Below, one piece after another: positions 8,820 through 16,941 of a stretch of DNA of 64,000 nt. The DNA is from Aster yellows witches'-broom phytoplasma AYWB. Lineage in GTDB: Bacteria; Bacillota_I; Bacilli_A; Acholeplasmatales; Acholeplasmataceae. Location: assembly GCF_000012225.1 (NCBI RefSeq), contig NC_007716.1, positions 372,001-436,000 on the forward strand, written 5' to 3'. The notes under the pieces are model-generated. The model saw nothing but the letters and a program-made list of their open reading frames with translations. It made no database searches and was not told the DNA's origin. The translations under genes were made by a program, and so were the position numbers. Within the stretch, counting starts at the first letter, position 1. Every line of letters starts with the position of its first letter.

Positions 8820-9166
8820 TGCGCTGTTCCGTTTTTTAATACAACTTTTGTCTCTAAAATTATTCTTTAAAACTTAAAATTAAGTGATAATTTCATATCT
8901 TTTCAAACTAACAAAGTATTTTCATTAGACGAAAAAAGTGTCTAATGTTTTTTATATAATTTGCTAGTTTCAAAAGATATTTATACTAATATTTTACCCC
9001 TTCACTATATAGTTAGGTAAAAAAAGTTAAAAAGTCGTCAACAAAATGAAAAGAAAATGATGTTTATTATTAATAAAAACATTTTATTGAAAAAAAGGCG
9101 CAAAAAAGATACCTTTTTAAAAGGTCTATTTTGAAAGCTATTTTTTTAATTGTTTTATCTTAAACT
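8820..9166 (-). mobile_element. Right terminus of the 12.9-kb PMU
   Basis: Inverted copy of the tra5-side flank: TGCGCTGTTCC, aatttcatatcttttcaaac, the ACTATATAGT palindrome at about 9004 and the ggcgcaaaaaagatacc segment next to the tra5 stop. It is more diverged from the other copies, in line with the diverged tra5 it belongs to. Confidence 0.8.
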
Positions 9167-9953
9167 TTACGCATATTGGATAGGTGAAAGATAGTTTAAT
9201 TTAGCTAAAATCCATTTTTTATTCCAAAAAGCAGGAAATTGGTTAATGATGGTTTTCATTTTTGTCATTGGATTTTGAAATAAAAAAGGATCGCGATAAA
9301 ATAAAATACTTTTCATTTGGCCGAAAAAGTTCTCAATGACGGCGTTATCACGAGGGGCGGCTTTTCTCGGCATGATGATTAAAAAAACCCTTTTTTCGTT
9401 AAATTTTGTTGGACTTTTTGTGATTGGTAAACTGTTCCTTGATCTGAGTGAATAATACAAGGTTTTTTTAGTTTTGGCATTTTTTTGATAGTATTTAAAA
9501 CTAAATTTTTATTTTGATGATTAGAAATATGAGAAGCGACTATTTGATTGTTAAAAGAGTCGATAATACATGAAAAATATAAAAAACCTTGTGGAGTTTT
9601 AAAATAAGTGATGTCGGTAAATAGTTTTTGCATCGGTTTATAAGTTTTAAAATCTTGATTAATTAAATTAGGAACTATTTTTAATTGAGATTTTAATTGT
9701 TGATAATGATATTTATTTTTTTGCTTCTTAAACGACAACAAATCCCTTTTTCTTTCATGATGAAATAAACTTTTTTCTTAGTGATGGGTTCATTAAAGAT
9801 TTTTTGATATAAATGAGTGATTTTACGATGGCCAAATAAATATTCATGCATTTTACATAAAGATTCAATACGTTTTTGTTTTAAAAGATATTGTTCTTGT
9901 TTTATTTTAATTTTATGGTTAACTTTTAACCAATAATAATAAGTACTCCTTTT
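9167..9953 (-). pseudogene. tra5: tra5 transposase of the 12.9-kb PMU, split and frameshifted
   Basis: Minus-strand frames cover KRSTYYYWLKV (near 9950) to LSPIQYA (stop 9167). An extra base near 9385 in the KKGF(F) run splits the catalytic domain between 9741-9379 and 9460-9167. Integrase landmarks DITYFKTPQGFLYF, IHSDQGT and NAVIENFFGQM are all present. It is a more diverged tra5 subtype than the others. The first codons (about ATGATTAAAATCAA, strong RBS ggagg) lie at 12480-12467 beyond an inserted element; the two parts meet at the KRST motif, in frame if two T residues belong to the insert. Confidence 0.8.
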
Positions 9954-10119
9954 AGACTAAACTAACCAATTATGGGACTAAGAATCCATAATATTAATAA
10001 ATGCCATCCAACATATACCTAAAAAATATTTCAATATTCAAACTTGACCTTCAATTGAAGGTCTTTTTTTTATATCAAAAATAACAAAAAACTAAAAAAC
10101 TAACTAAAAGGAGAAAAAT
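9954..10119 (+). other. Left part of the small PMU derivative
   Basis: No convincing gene. A short open stretch ends in IPKKYFNIQT-stop near 10045 just before a terminator and could be the tail of a deleted plus-strand gene. An RBS (aaaaggag) lies at about 10108 for the next gene. Confidence 0.4.
10046..10071 (+). terminator. Rho-independent terminator
   Basis: Perfect hairpin gaccttcaattgaaggtc (10046-10063) followed by eight T residues. Confidence 0.85.
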
Positions 10120-10746
10120 ATGAAAAAAGAAATAAATCAAGGAATCATTAAGGGCGGTTGGGAAACAAAATCAACCCCCAACGACTTAGTTCAAATCAAA
10201 AACTTTTTACAAACATTAAAAGGAGAATTATTAAATATTACAATTGTTTCTCATTCTAAAAAGAAAAATTCCTATCAACAAACAAACTACCGCCCTAAAA
10301 ACCAAACTCTATTTGTAGACCCTCAAATCTTAGATGAAATGAAAAAGTATAGAATAGAAATAATCAAAAATCACTCTTCCGAAAACGATAATAATCTAAC
10401 CCTTACCAACCCAATAACACCCCCAAAACACCAAAATAATACCCTTAAAACACATTTCCCTATCTTCCAAATTAATTATCTTAACGAACAAAAAGATTAT
10501 ATTAAAGAATTAATAAGTAAGATAACCATAGACAAACTAGAAACTTTAAAATTATATAAATTAGATGCTAAAAAAGTAGATAAATATAACAATCCTATAA
10601 AAACAAATTATAAAAAAGGATTAAATGTTATTTATTATCAATCGGAAGATTTAAAACACATCAAATTATTTTTAACCAAAAATAAACAGGGCTATCGGGT
10701 TAAAAAAATACATCCCATGTATAAATATATATCTAAAATCAAATAA
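10120..10746 (+). CDS. Conserved PMU protein of unknown function
   Basis: 208 residues, no signal peptide or membrane segment, lysine- and asparagine-rich, probably cytoplasmic. Recognisable blocks are NITIVSHSKKK (about 40-50), TLFVDPQILDEMKKYRIE (about 65-82) and a C-terminal DAKKVDKYNNPIKTNY ... KHIKLFLTKNKQGYRVKKI block. Decayed relatives exist at 3885-4346, 23510-23757 and, strongly diverged, at 33190-33840, so the family recurs beside the palindromic module and tra5. The basic C-terminal block could bind nucleic acid, but that is a guess. This is the only intact copy in the window, with RBS aaaaggag 9 bases upstream. Confidence 0.75.
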   Translation: MKKEINQGIIKGGWETKSTPNDLVQIKNFLQTLKGELLNITIVSHSKKKNSYQQTNYRPKNQTLFVDPQILDEMKKYRIEIIKNHSSENDNNLTLTNPITPPKHQNNTLKTHFPIFQINYLNEQKDYIKELISKITIDKLETLKLYKLDAKKVDKYNNPIKTNYKKGLNVIYYQSEDLKHIKLFLTKNKQGYRVKKIHPMYKYISKIK

Positions 10747-10812
10747 ACACTTAACTAACAGTTTTATAACACTTCACTAACAGTTTTATAACACTTTCAA
10801 TATTTAAAATTC

Positions 10813-11020
10813 TTTGACAAAACCAAACATTTTTAAGGAGTGATATTTTATATATTATATCGATAATGATAATGATACTCGATATTTGATATTATCGTTG
10901 TATCTTTTATCTATCATTATTATTTTTCGATATATAAATAACTCCCTATTTTTCCTTTACATTATTAAAAAGAGTTGTTAAAAATTATCCAAACACAATA
11001 CCCTAACGCGCTGAAGCGCT
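10813..11020. repeat. Conserved AT-rich palindromic module, copy B
   Basis: Same order as copy A at 4396: ttgacaaaacc, aaggagtg, cgataatgataatgata, cgatatataaataactccct, then gcgctgaagcgc. Only scattered base changes from copy A. Confidence 0.75.
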
Positions 11021-11168
11021 AATAACAATCATAAGTACACATAAATAAAAGAAGAAGAAAAATAAAAATCCCCCAGTTGCGCGCTACCCCCTTTTTTAAA
11101 TAAATATAATCATTCAGAGTTATAATGGTTATGTATATGATATAAAAAAAGGAAACAATATTTAAATC

Positions 11169-12135
11169 ATGAAAAAAATAGCTAAAATAATAGAAAAAGA
11201 GAAACAAAAAAATAAATTATTACAAACTCTAATGAAAAAAAACCAAAAAACTGATAAAAAAACTGTTTTCGAATTAGTTAAACAATTTAATCAAAAACTA
11301 AATTTAACAACCATTTTAAAAACTATCAAAACCAAAAGAAGCACTTATTATTATTGGTTGAAAGTCAAAAATAAAATAAAAGCCAAAAAAAGAAAAATAC
11401 TTATTACAACAAAATCGCATCAAAGCTTTATGTTTACAAGAAAAATATTTTTGCGGTCATCGTAAAATCACTGATTTATACCAAAAAACTTTTAACGAAA
11501 ACATTACCAAGAAAAAAATTTATACTATTATGAAAGAAAACGGTATTTTTTGTCGTTTAAGAATTAAAAAAAATAAATATTATTATAAAAATAATTTAAA
11601 AGCTAAATTAAAAGTGGTAGACAATTTAATTAATCAAGACTTTATATCAACTAAACCCATGAAAAAACTATTTACCGACATAACTTATTTCAAAACTCCC
11701 CAAGGATTTTTATATTTTTCTTGTATTATTGATTCTTTCAACAACCAAATTATCGCTTCCCACACTTCCAAACATCAAAATAAAGAATTAGTTTTAAACA
11801 CCATCCAAAAATTACCTCTATTAAAAGAACCTTGTATCATTCATTCCGACCAAGGCACAGTTTATCAATCACAAAAAGTCCAACAAACACTAATTAAAAA
11901 AGGTTTTTTAATCAGCATGTCGAGAAAAGCTACTCCACGTGATAACGCTGTAATTGAAAACTTTTTCGGCCAAATGAAAACTATCTTACAACATCAACAT
12001 CCTTTTTTATTTCAAAAATCACCTGAAAAAGTTAAAAAAATAATCAATTATTTCCCTAAATTTTGGAACAATCAATGGATTTTAGCTAAATTAAATTATT
12101 CATCACCTTCTCAATATTGTCAAAATTTTAGATAA
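11169..12135 (+). pseudogene. tra5: tra5 IS3-family transposase with one extra base
   Basis: Two overlapping frames form one protein of about 320 residues: MKKIAKIIEKEK ... TKRSTYYYWLKVKNKIKAKK (11169 on) and MKENGIFCRLRIKKNKYY to QNFR (stop 12135). The shift is an extra A in the aaaaaaag run near 11390; the copy at 4940 reads through this point. The helix-turn-helix-like N-terminus and the DDE core (LFTDITYFKTPQGF, IIHSDQGTVYQ, DNAVIENFFGQM) are complete. The shift is +1, not the -1 used by IS3 elements to make OrfAB, so mutation or sequencing error is more likely than programmed recoding. Confidence 0.9.
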
Positions 12136-12466
12136 TAATTTTTTTATTTCAAATTTTCAACCTTGAAAAAGGTTATCTTTTTGCGCATTTTTTTAATCAA
12201 AATAACATAATTACGCAAAAAAATAATTATGTTTTCATTTTCTTAACGGAATTTTAACTTTTTTTACCTAACTATATAGTGTAAAGATAAAAATATTTAA
12301 TAAAAATATCTTTTGAAACTAATGAATTATTAAAAGTTTTAGAAACTTTTTGAAATTTAAAAAAAATATTTCCTTAGTTTGAAAAGATATGAAATTATCT
12401 ACTTAATTTTAAGTCTTAAAGAACAATTTTAAAGACAAAATTTGTCTAAAAAAACGGAACAGCGCA
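12136..12466 (+). mobile_element. Right terminus of the small PMU derivative
   Basis: tra5 3' flank with ACTATATAGT, gtttgaaaagatatgaaatta and tttgtctaaaaaaacGGAACAGCGCA ending at 12466; nearly identical to 5716-6033. Confidence 0.85.
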
Positions 12467-12480
12467 TTGATTTTAATCAT
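12467..12480 (-). pseudogene. tra5: 5' fragment of the interrupted tra5
   Basis: ATG ATT AAA ATC AA on the minus strand, with a strong GGAGG ribosome binding site 11 bases upstream (12492-12496). Proposed start of the tra5 resumed at 9951 beyond the inserted element. Confidence 0.55.
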
Positions 12481-12545
12481 GATTTGTTTGCCTCCTTTGG
12501 TTTTTAGTTTAATGACCTTGTAAGTTGTTGTGTGTTTGGGTAAAA

Positions 12546-12573
12546 GAAAAAGACCCTGGGAGAGGTCTTTTTT
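12546..12573 (-). terminator. Terminator of the secreted-protein operon
   Basis: Hairpin aaaaagacc-ctgggaga-ggtcttttt with a T-run on the minus strand, 37 bases after the stop of the last effector-like gene. Confidence 0.8.
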
Positions 12574-12609
12574 GTGAATATTATTTAATTTTATTTTAGC
12601 GTTTGGGTG

Positions 12610-12963
12610 TTATCGATTTAGGGGGTTATTTGGTTGATTAGGGTTGATGGGTTGTTGCCCGATAATTCTTAATCTATCATAAAGATTGTTTAGCTCTAAA
12701 TATATCGCTCGGTTTCTGATATTTAATTCTAAGTTTGCAAAAGATCTTATTGGATTTAAACTCATTTGGTTGGATAACTGTTTTTTTTCTAAAGCTAATT
12801 CCAAAATTCTATTATTAATTTCTCTTATTTCATTTCTTATTTCATTATTGTTATTATCGTTATTCATCGCCATTAATTGTTGATTATTTATTATAAATAA
12901 CAATCCTACAAAGATTATTAAACAAAGATAAATTATTTTACATTGAGTTGTTGATTTTAACAT
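12610..12963 (-). CDS. Secreted SVM-type protein, effector candidate
   Basis: 117 residues. An N-terminal signal of the phytoplasma SVM type (KIIYLCLIIFVGLLFIINN, cleavage after about LMA at 32) leaves about 85 mature residues. The mature part is two predicted helices rich in charged residues (NEIREINNRILELALEKKQL and LNIRNRAIYLELNNLYDRL) joined by a loop with Pro, and an Asn/Pro-rich tail. This small helix-loop-helix layout resembles the phyllogen (SAP54/PHYL1) group, but identity cannot be claimed from the sequence alone. Last gene of a five-gene secreted-protein run in one PMU. Confidence 0.75.
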   Translation of the reverse strand: MLKSTTQCKIIYLCLIIFVGLLFIINNQQLMAMNNDNNNNEIRNEIREINNRILELALEKKQLSNQMSLNPIRSFANLELNIRNRAIYLELNNLYDRLRIIGQQPINPNQPNNPLNR

Positions 12964-13076
12964 TAATTAAATCTCCTTTTATTTATATTTAATTAATATA
13001 TTTAATTATTATTTAATGTTTTATTAGAATTATTCGATTGGCCTTGGAATGTTTTGGGTTTCTTGTGTTTGGGGGT

Positions 13077-13379
13077 TTATTGTATGATGTCTCGCATTTG
13101 AATCTGTTGCATTATCATATATATTTCCATATTTATCTTAACTATTTCCGTTCTAACATGACATAATCTTTCAATATTTACATTATTTCTTGGTTCTTGA
13201 GATAGTACTATTTCTTGTGACTTTAATTCATTTTTTCTTTCTTCTAATCGGATCTTTTGTGTTTCTAAAGTTATTCCAGGTAAAGCATACAAACATTTAG
13301 TATTAAAAATAAATAATAAACCTATAAAAGTAAATAAAAAAACACTTATTATTTGAAATTTATTTTTTAATTTAATCAT
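13077..13379 (-). CDS. Secreted SVM-type protein, effector candidate
   Basis: 100 residues. SVM signal MIKLKNKFQIISVFLFTFIG with cleavage near CLYA (about 33), mature part of about 67 residues predicted as two amphipathic helices (EERKNELKSQEIVLSQ and HVRTEIVKINMEIYMIMQQI). It overlaps the upstream gene by 8 bases (13372-13379), indicating translational coupling. Secretion by Sec into the plant or insect cytoplasm is what the family suggests; target unknown. Confidence 0.75.
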   Translation of the reverse strand: MIKLKNKFQIISVFLFTFIGLLFIFNTKCLYALPGITLETQKIRLEERKNELKSQEIVLSQEPRNNVNIERLCHVRTEIVKINMEIYMIMQQIQMRDIIQ

Positions 13380-13863
13380 TAATTATCACTCCTTTATTTT
13401 TAGAATCATTCTTTTTATAACTTTCTGGTTTATCAACCGAATATATATTAGAATTGTTTTTTGTTAAATTAATATATTGAAGATCGCCAGATAAATTATT
13501 ATTATTTTCTGTTAAAGAATGTAAATTATTTTGAAAACTTTCTGGTCGATTATCATATGGCGTTGATAATTGATGATTATTTTTTCTTTTATTATATTTT
13601 TGAATTGCTTTTGTAATACAAGTTTGTTTATACAAAAGTTCTGATTTTTTTTCATTATTGAATTTGAAGTTTGTTAATTCGTTTTGTATTGAAAATTCTG
13701 CTTGTACATATAAGGCATATTCTTCATCATTGGAAATTTCATTATTATTGCTATTTTTATTTCCCATCGCCATAATATAATTATTACTAGTAATTAAAAA
13801 TAATCCTAAACCAAAAAATACAAATATATTTAAGAATAATAAATGATGTTTAATTTTAAACAT
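13372..13863 (-). CDS. Secreted SVM-type protein, effector candidate
   Basis: 163 residues. The signal MFKIKHHLLFLNIFVFFGLG with cleavage after about IMA (32) is of the SVM type. The mature part of about 130 residues starts Asn/Ser-rich (GNKNSNNNEISNDEEY), has a helical middle (YVQAEFSIQNELTNFKF) and a polar, probably disordered Asn/Ser/Lys-rich C-terminus. No domain recognised. Same operon as its neighbours; RBS aaaggag before the start. Confidence 0.7.
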   Translation of the reverse strand: MFKIKHHLLFLNIFVFFGLGLFLITSNNYIMAMGNKNSNNNEISNDEEYALYVQAEFSIQNELTNFKFNNEKKSELLYKQTCITKAIQKYNKRKNNHQLSTPYDNRPESFQNNLHSLTENNNNLSGDLQYINLTKNNSNIYSVDKPESYKKNDSKNKGVIIND

Positions 13864-13947
13864 TAATAATGCTCCTTTTATTTTTAATCCCTCAGTTGAG
13901 GTGATTTAGTAGAGGGAATTGAAATTTTAATAATTGATGTTGATTAT

Positions 13948-14322
13948 TCAACGTCTTCTGTTATTAGAGTTATTTAATTGATTGCGATTGTTTTCGTGAG
14001 GCATAGCATTATGTAAAATAATCTGTTGATTTGAGATACGTTGACTTAATTGTATATTTTGTCTTACAAGATTATTAATAATTTCTTTGGAAGCATTATT
14101 ATTTCTAGCATTAAAAATTTGTTGGACTATTATAGCTTGTTCGCGATTCATTTCTTGTAAAATGCGCGCTTGAGTTTCAAAATTAGTGTTATGATGACCG
14201 TTATTTGGTGTTGCATTACCATTATGCATCGCCATTAATGGATTATTAAAAATAAATAATATTCCTATAAAAGTTATTAAACAAAGATAAATTATTTTAA
14301 TTTTTTTTTGTAATTTAATCAT
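13948..14322 (-). CDS. Secreted SVM-type protein, effector candidate
   Basis: The frame opens at 14340 but the ATG at 14322 gives the canonical SVM signal (MIKLQKKIKIIYLCLITFIG, cleavage after about LMA), so I prefer it: about 124 residues. The mature protein is Asn/Gln/His-rich with two helices (ETQARILQEMNREQAIIVQQ and EIINNLVRQNIQLSQRISNQ), again a helix-loop-helix design. Polar tail ENNRNQLNNSNNRRR is basic at the very end. Function not assigned. Confidence 0.7.
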   Translation of the reverse strand: MIKLQKKIKIIYLCLITFIGILFIFNNPLMAMHNGNATPNNGHHNTNFETQARILQEMNREQAIIVQQIFNARNNNASKEIINNLVRQNIQLSQRISNQQIILHNAMPHENNRNQLNNSNNRRR

Positions 14323-14357
14323 TTTCAAATATAACTCCATTCTTAATTCGTATAAAA

Positions 14358-14723
14358 TTATTTTTTAGAATCATCAGGTTGTTTTGAAGAAGAACCTTCT
14401 TCTTTTAAATTTTTCGTTTCCTCTTCGGCTTTTTGTTTTAATATTTCCATTAATTCAGGGTTTTCTAAAATTTTTATAATTTCATTATTTTTTTCAATTG
14501 AATATTCTTTAAATTCTTTATGTATTGTATAAAATCTTTTTATATCTTCTTTTTGTTTTTTGTTTTTTTCTTCTGATTTATTAATTTTCGGAATATCTCT
14601 TTTTTTATCACTAGATTCTTTTTTAGGTGAAGCTATTACTTGATTTATATTAATAAATAATAAACCTATAAATACAAATAAATAAATACTAATTATTTTA
14701 AATTGATTTTTTAGTTTTAACAT
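14358..14723 (-). CDS. SAP11: SAP11-like secreted effector
   Basis: 121 residues with a 31-residue SVM signal (KNQFKIISIYLFVFIGLLF, cleavage after VIA) and a 90-residue mature protein, the size I recall for SAP11 of aster yellows phytoplasma witches' broom. The mature N-terminus is a lysine-rich bipartite nuclear localisation-like stretch (SPKKESSDKKRD ... KSEEKNKKQKED), then one long helix (RFYTIHKEFKEYSIEKNNEI, ILENPELMEILKQKAEEE) and a Ser/Pro-rich tail (SSSKQPDDSKK). SAP11 enters plant nuclei and destabilises class II TCP transcription factors (family knowledge). First of five secreted proteins in the run; it starts 9 bases after the previous gene. Assigned by recognition, not by alignment. 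Confidence 0.78.
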   Translation of the reverse strand: MLKLKNQFKIISIYLFVFIGLLFININQVIASPKKESSDKKRDIPKINKSEEKNKKQKEDIKRFYTIHKEFKEYSIEKNNEIIKILENPELMEILKQKAEEETKNLKEEGSSSKQPDDSKK

Positions 14724-14743
14724 TAATTAAATCTCCTTTTGTT

Positions 14744-15349
14744 TTACCCCTCATTTGGGTTGATTTCGTAGAGGGAGTTGAGAGAGGATAGGGCTGATTG
14801 TTTGTATTCTTTTAACCTTCTATCGAAAGATTTAATAGAATTATTTTTCAAGCCTTCAGCACCTTCGAGTTGGTTGGTTAAGGATTTTATTTTTATTTTA
14901 TCAAATTCATCTTGGGGGTTAAGTTGGCTTATTTTTTTATTATAATCATCGCATTTTTGTTGATATTCGTTGATCCATTTTTGATGTTCATTTAAATAAT
15001 CTAAACACTTTTTCCAACTGTTTTTAATTTTCTCAATTTCATTTTTTTCTTCTTCTGGGAGATTTAAGGTTAAAACTTCATTTTCGTTTTCTGATAAGAT
15101 ATAAGATTTAATTTGTTCATAATTCGTTTGAGTTATTTGAATTTTAGGTTTTGGTGGTTCTATGTCTCGTTTGGTTCTTGGTGGATGATTTATTTTTGGA
15201 TTGTTATCTAATTCTTCATGAAAATTTGATAATGATTTCAGTTCTTGTTTGGTTTCGTAAAGACCTTCAAAAATTCCAATAATAAAAGAAATGACTAAAA
15301 CGGTGATAATTAAAATAGCTATCCGATATTTTTTAAAAAAGTTCATCAT
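14744..15349 (-). CDS. Membrane-anchored coiled-coil PMU protein
   Basis: 201 residues: a transmembrane anchor at about 9-29 (IAILIITVLVISFIIGIFEG), a Pro-rich linker (HPPRTKRDIEPPKPKIQ), then a helical domain with two long coiled-coil helices. The segment KIKIKSLTNQLEGAEGLKNN (about 155-175) recurs almost unchanged in the neighbouring broken gene at 15455-16939, so the two share a duplicated block. Upstream (15350-15454) lies an extended -10 promoter candidate, so this gene probably leads the SAP11 operon. Function unknown. Confidence 0.7.
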   Translation of the reverse strand: MMNFFKKYRIAILIITVLVISFIIGIFEGLYETKQELKSLSNFHEELDNNPKINHPPRTKRDIEPPKPKIQITQTNYEQIKSYILSENENEVLTLNLPEEEKNEIEKIKNSWKKCLDYLNEHQKWINEYQQKCDDYNKKISQLNPQDEFDKIKIKSLTNQLEGAEGLKNNSIKSFDRRLKEYKQSALSSLNSLYEINPNEG

Positions 15350-15411
15350 TTCATAGCCTTTCCGATAATAGGAGTAATTGATATTATCTTTTAAAGAAAT
15401 TAATTACTGCT

Positions 15412-15420
15412 ATTATAACA
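15412..15420 (-). promoter_or_regulatory. Extended -10 promoter candidate for the SAP11 operon
   Basis: Minus strand TGTTATAAT, a TGn extended -10, about 65 bases upstream of the start at 15349. The same ATGTTATAATA occurs before the Amp-like gene (30239-30249) and at 26536-26546. No good -35 box is visible. Confidence 0.5.
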
Positions 15421-15454
15421 TTTTTATTGTTTTAATTTTAAAGAAAAAGTTTTT

Positions 15455-16939
15455 TTACGCTGGGATAGATATTAATTCAGGTATTTTGTTTTGATTAGTT
15501 TGTTTAATTCTTTTTTGGGTTCTTGTGTAGTTAGGGTTTTGAAGTTTTAGTTCTTCTTTGATTGTGTTTATTTCTTCGTCGATGGGTTCTAGTTTTATTT
15601 CTAGTTGTTCTTGTTGTATATTTTCTTGTTTCATTCGATTATTATATTCTTCTAGTTTTTTTTGGTAGTCTTTGTGGTCGGCGTCGATTTTGGCTAGGTC
15701 GCGGTCGATGTCTTTGGTATACATTTCTAAGGCTTCTTTGGTAATCATTGGGAGTGATTCTTTGTTTTCATTCGCTACTTCGTTGTACATATGCCATAAA
15801 CGGTGCCCTTCGTGAAGAATTAAAGTGGCTTTCGTCATCCCTTGTGAGAATTTACGTGTAAAAGTAATCGATTTGCCTATGATTTTCATACCATATTTTG
15901 CAGGGATTAAGTCAGTTATTTTGTCAAAGGTTTTGAATCCCCATTTGATGATATTACCAGCCGATGCTTCGTTTTCTTTTTCATAGGTTTGCATTCGAAT
16001 ATGCATTGCTTGGTATTTTTCTTTTAGAGATTTATATAAATCTTGTTCTAATTTGATTTCAGCAATTTTTTGATTTACTTGGTTGATGTTTGTTTGAATG
16101 TCGTCGCGACGTTGTTCGACGGATTGGATTAAATTAAAATAAGATTTTTCATCAGCGTTTAATTCATTAAATCTTTTTTTAAATTATTTTTCAAGCCTTC
16201 AGCGCCTTCGAGTTGGTTAGTTAAGGATTTTTATTTTTATTTCTAATGTTCCTATTTGGCTTTTTATTTCGGTAATTTGTTTAACTAATGCAATCTTTTT
16301 GTCATAAAGGATATCTAATTTAGTGCGTAATTTTTCTTTTTCAGTTAAATCAGTCGATTCCGTGATTTGTTTTTCTGTTAGTTTTATTTCTTTTTCTTTG
16401 TTGGCTAATGCTTCTTCTTTTTGTTTTAGTTGTTCTTTTAAGACATTAATGTTATTTTCAGTTTCTTGTTTTTGAGTTTTGATTTCGTTAATCTTTGTTT
16501 CTGTTTGGTTTATTAATTCTTTGATTTTTTCTTTTTGTTCTTGGGTTATTTTTTGTTCTTCATAGAGTTTTTTTAATTCGACCTCTACTTTGGTTAATTC
16601 TTGTTCCCAATTATCTTTTAGTCCTTGGTAATTGTTGATGACTTCATCGTACTTATCAATGGCTTTATCAATTTCTTGGGCTAATTGGCCTGCGTATTTA
16701 CTAGATGGTTCTTTTGGTTTATGAAAGAAACATAAGTAAATGAAACTTAAAATACCGATAATAATTAAAAAATAAGTTAAATAGCCTTTCCATGTATGGT
16801 TGTTGTATGTTGTTTGGTTGGTGGAAAGTTTTCTTTTAAAGAAAAGGACGATGCCAAAGATGGCGGAAGCCATTAAAAACCAAGTGAAATAAGATTTAAA
16901 GGTTAGATAAGTTTTAATTAAGTCTAAAGGTGTTTTCAT
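15455..16939 (-). pseudogene. Coiled-coil membrane protein, one gene split by a frameshift
   Basis: Part one (16939-16217) starts MKTPLDLIKTYLTF, has two transmembrane segments (about 18-32 and 50-68) and a long coiled coil ending at KIKIKILN-stop. Part two continues in another frame from LTNQLEGAEGLKNN (about 16215) through QRRDDIQTNINQVNQKIAEI into the frame starting at 16006 and ends at 15455. Adding or removing one T in the attttt run at about 16225 (the paralogous site at 14885 has one fewer T) fuses them into about 490 residues. The second part includes a less charged domain (IIKWGFKTFDKITDLIPAKY). Function unknown. Confidence 0.65.
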
Positions 16940-16941
16940 AA

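Larger units (their letters stand above)
9951..12466 (+). mobile_element. Small PMU derivative inserted in tra5
   Basis: The right end is canonical (GGAACAGCGCA at 12466). The left end lacks the TGAGGTGTTCC cap and starts within tttagactaa, the inner part of the left terminal repeat. It carries a terminator, the conserved gene at 10120, the palindromic module and a tra5 copy in plus orientation, opposite to the host PMU. Internal deletion of a larger PMU is inferred from comparison with 3612-6033, which has the same order. Confidence 0.7.

Noticed and set aside
11380-11400. Programmed -1 frameshift in tra5 as used by IS3 elements
   Set aside because: The A-run needs a +1 shift to join the two frames, and another copy (4940-5311) reads through with one base fewer, so mutation or read error explains it better.
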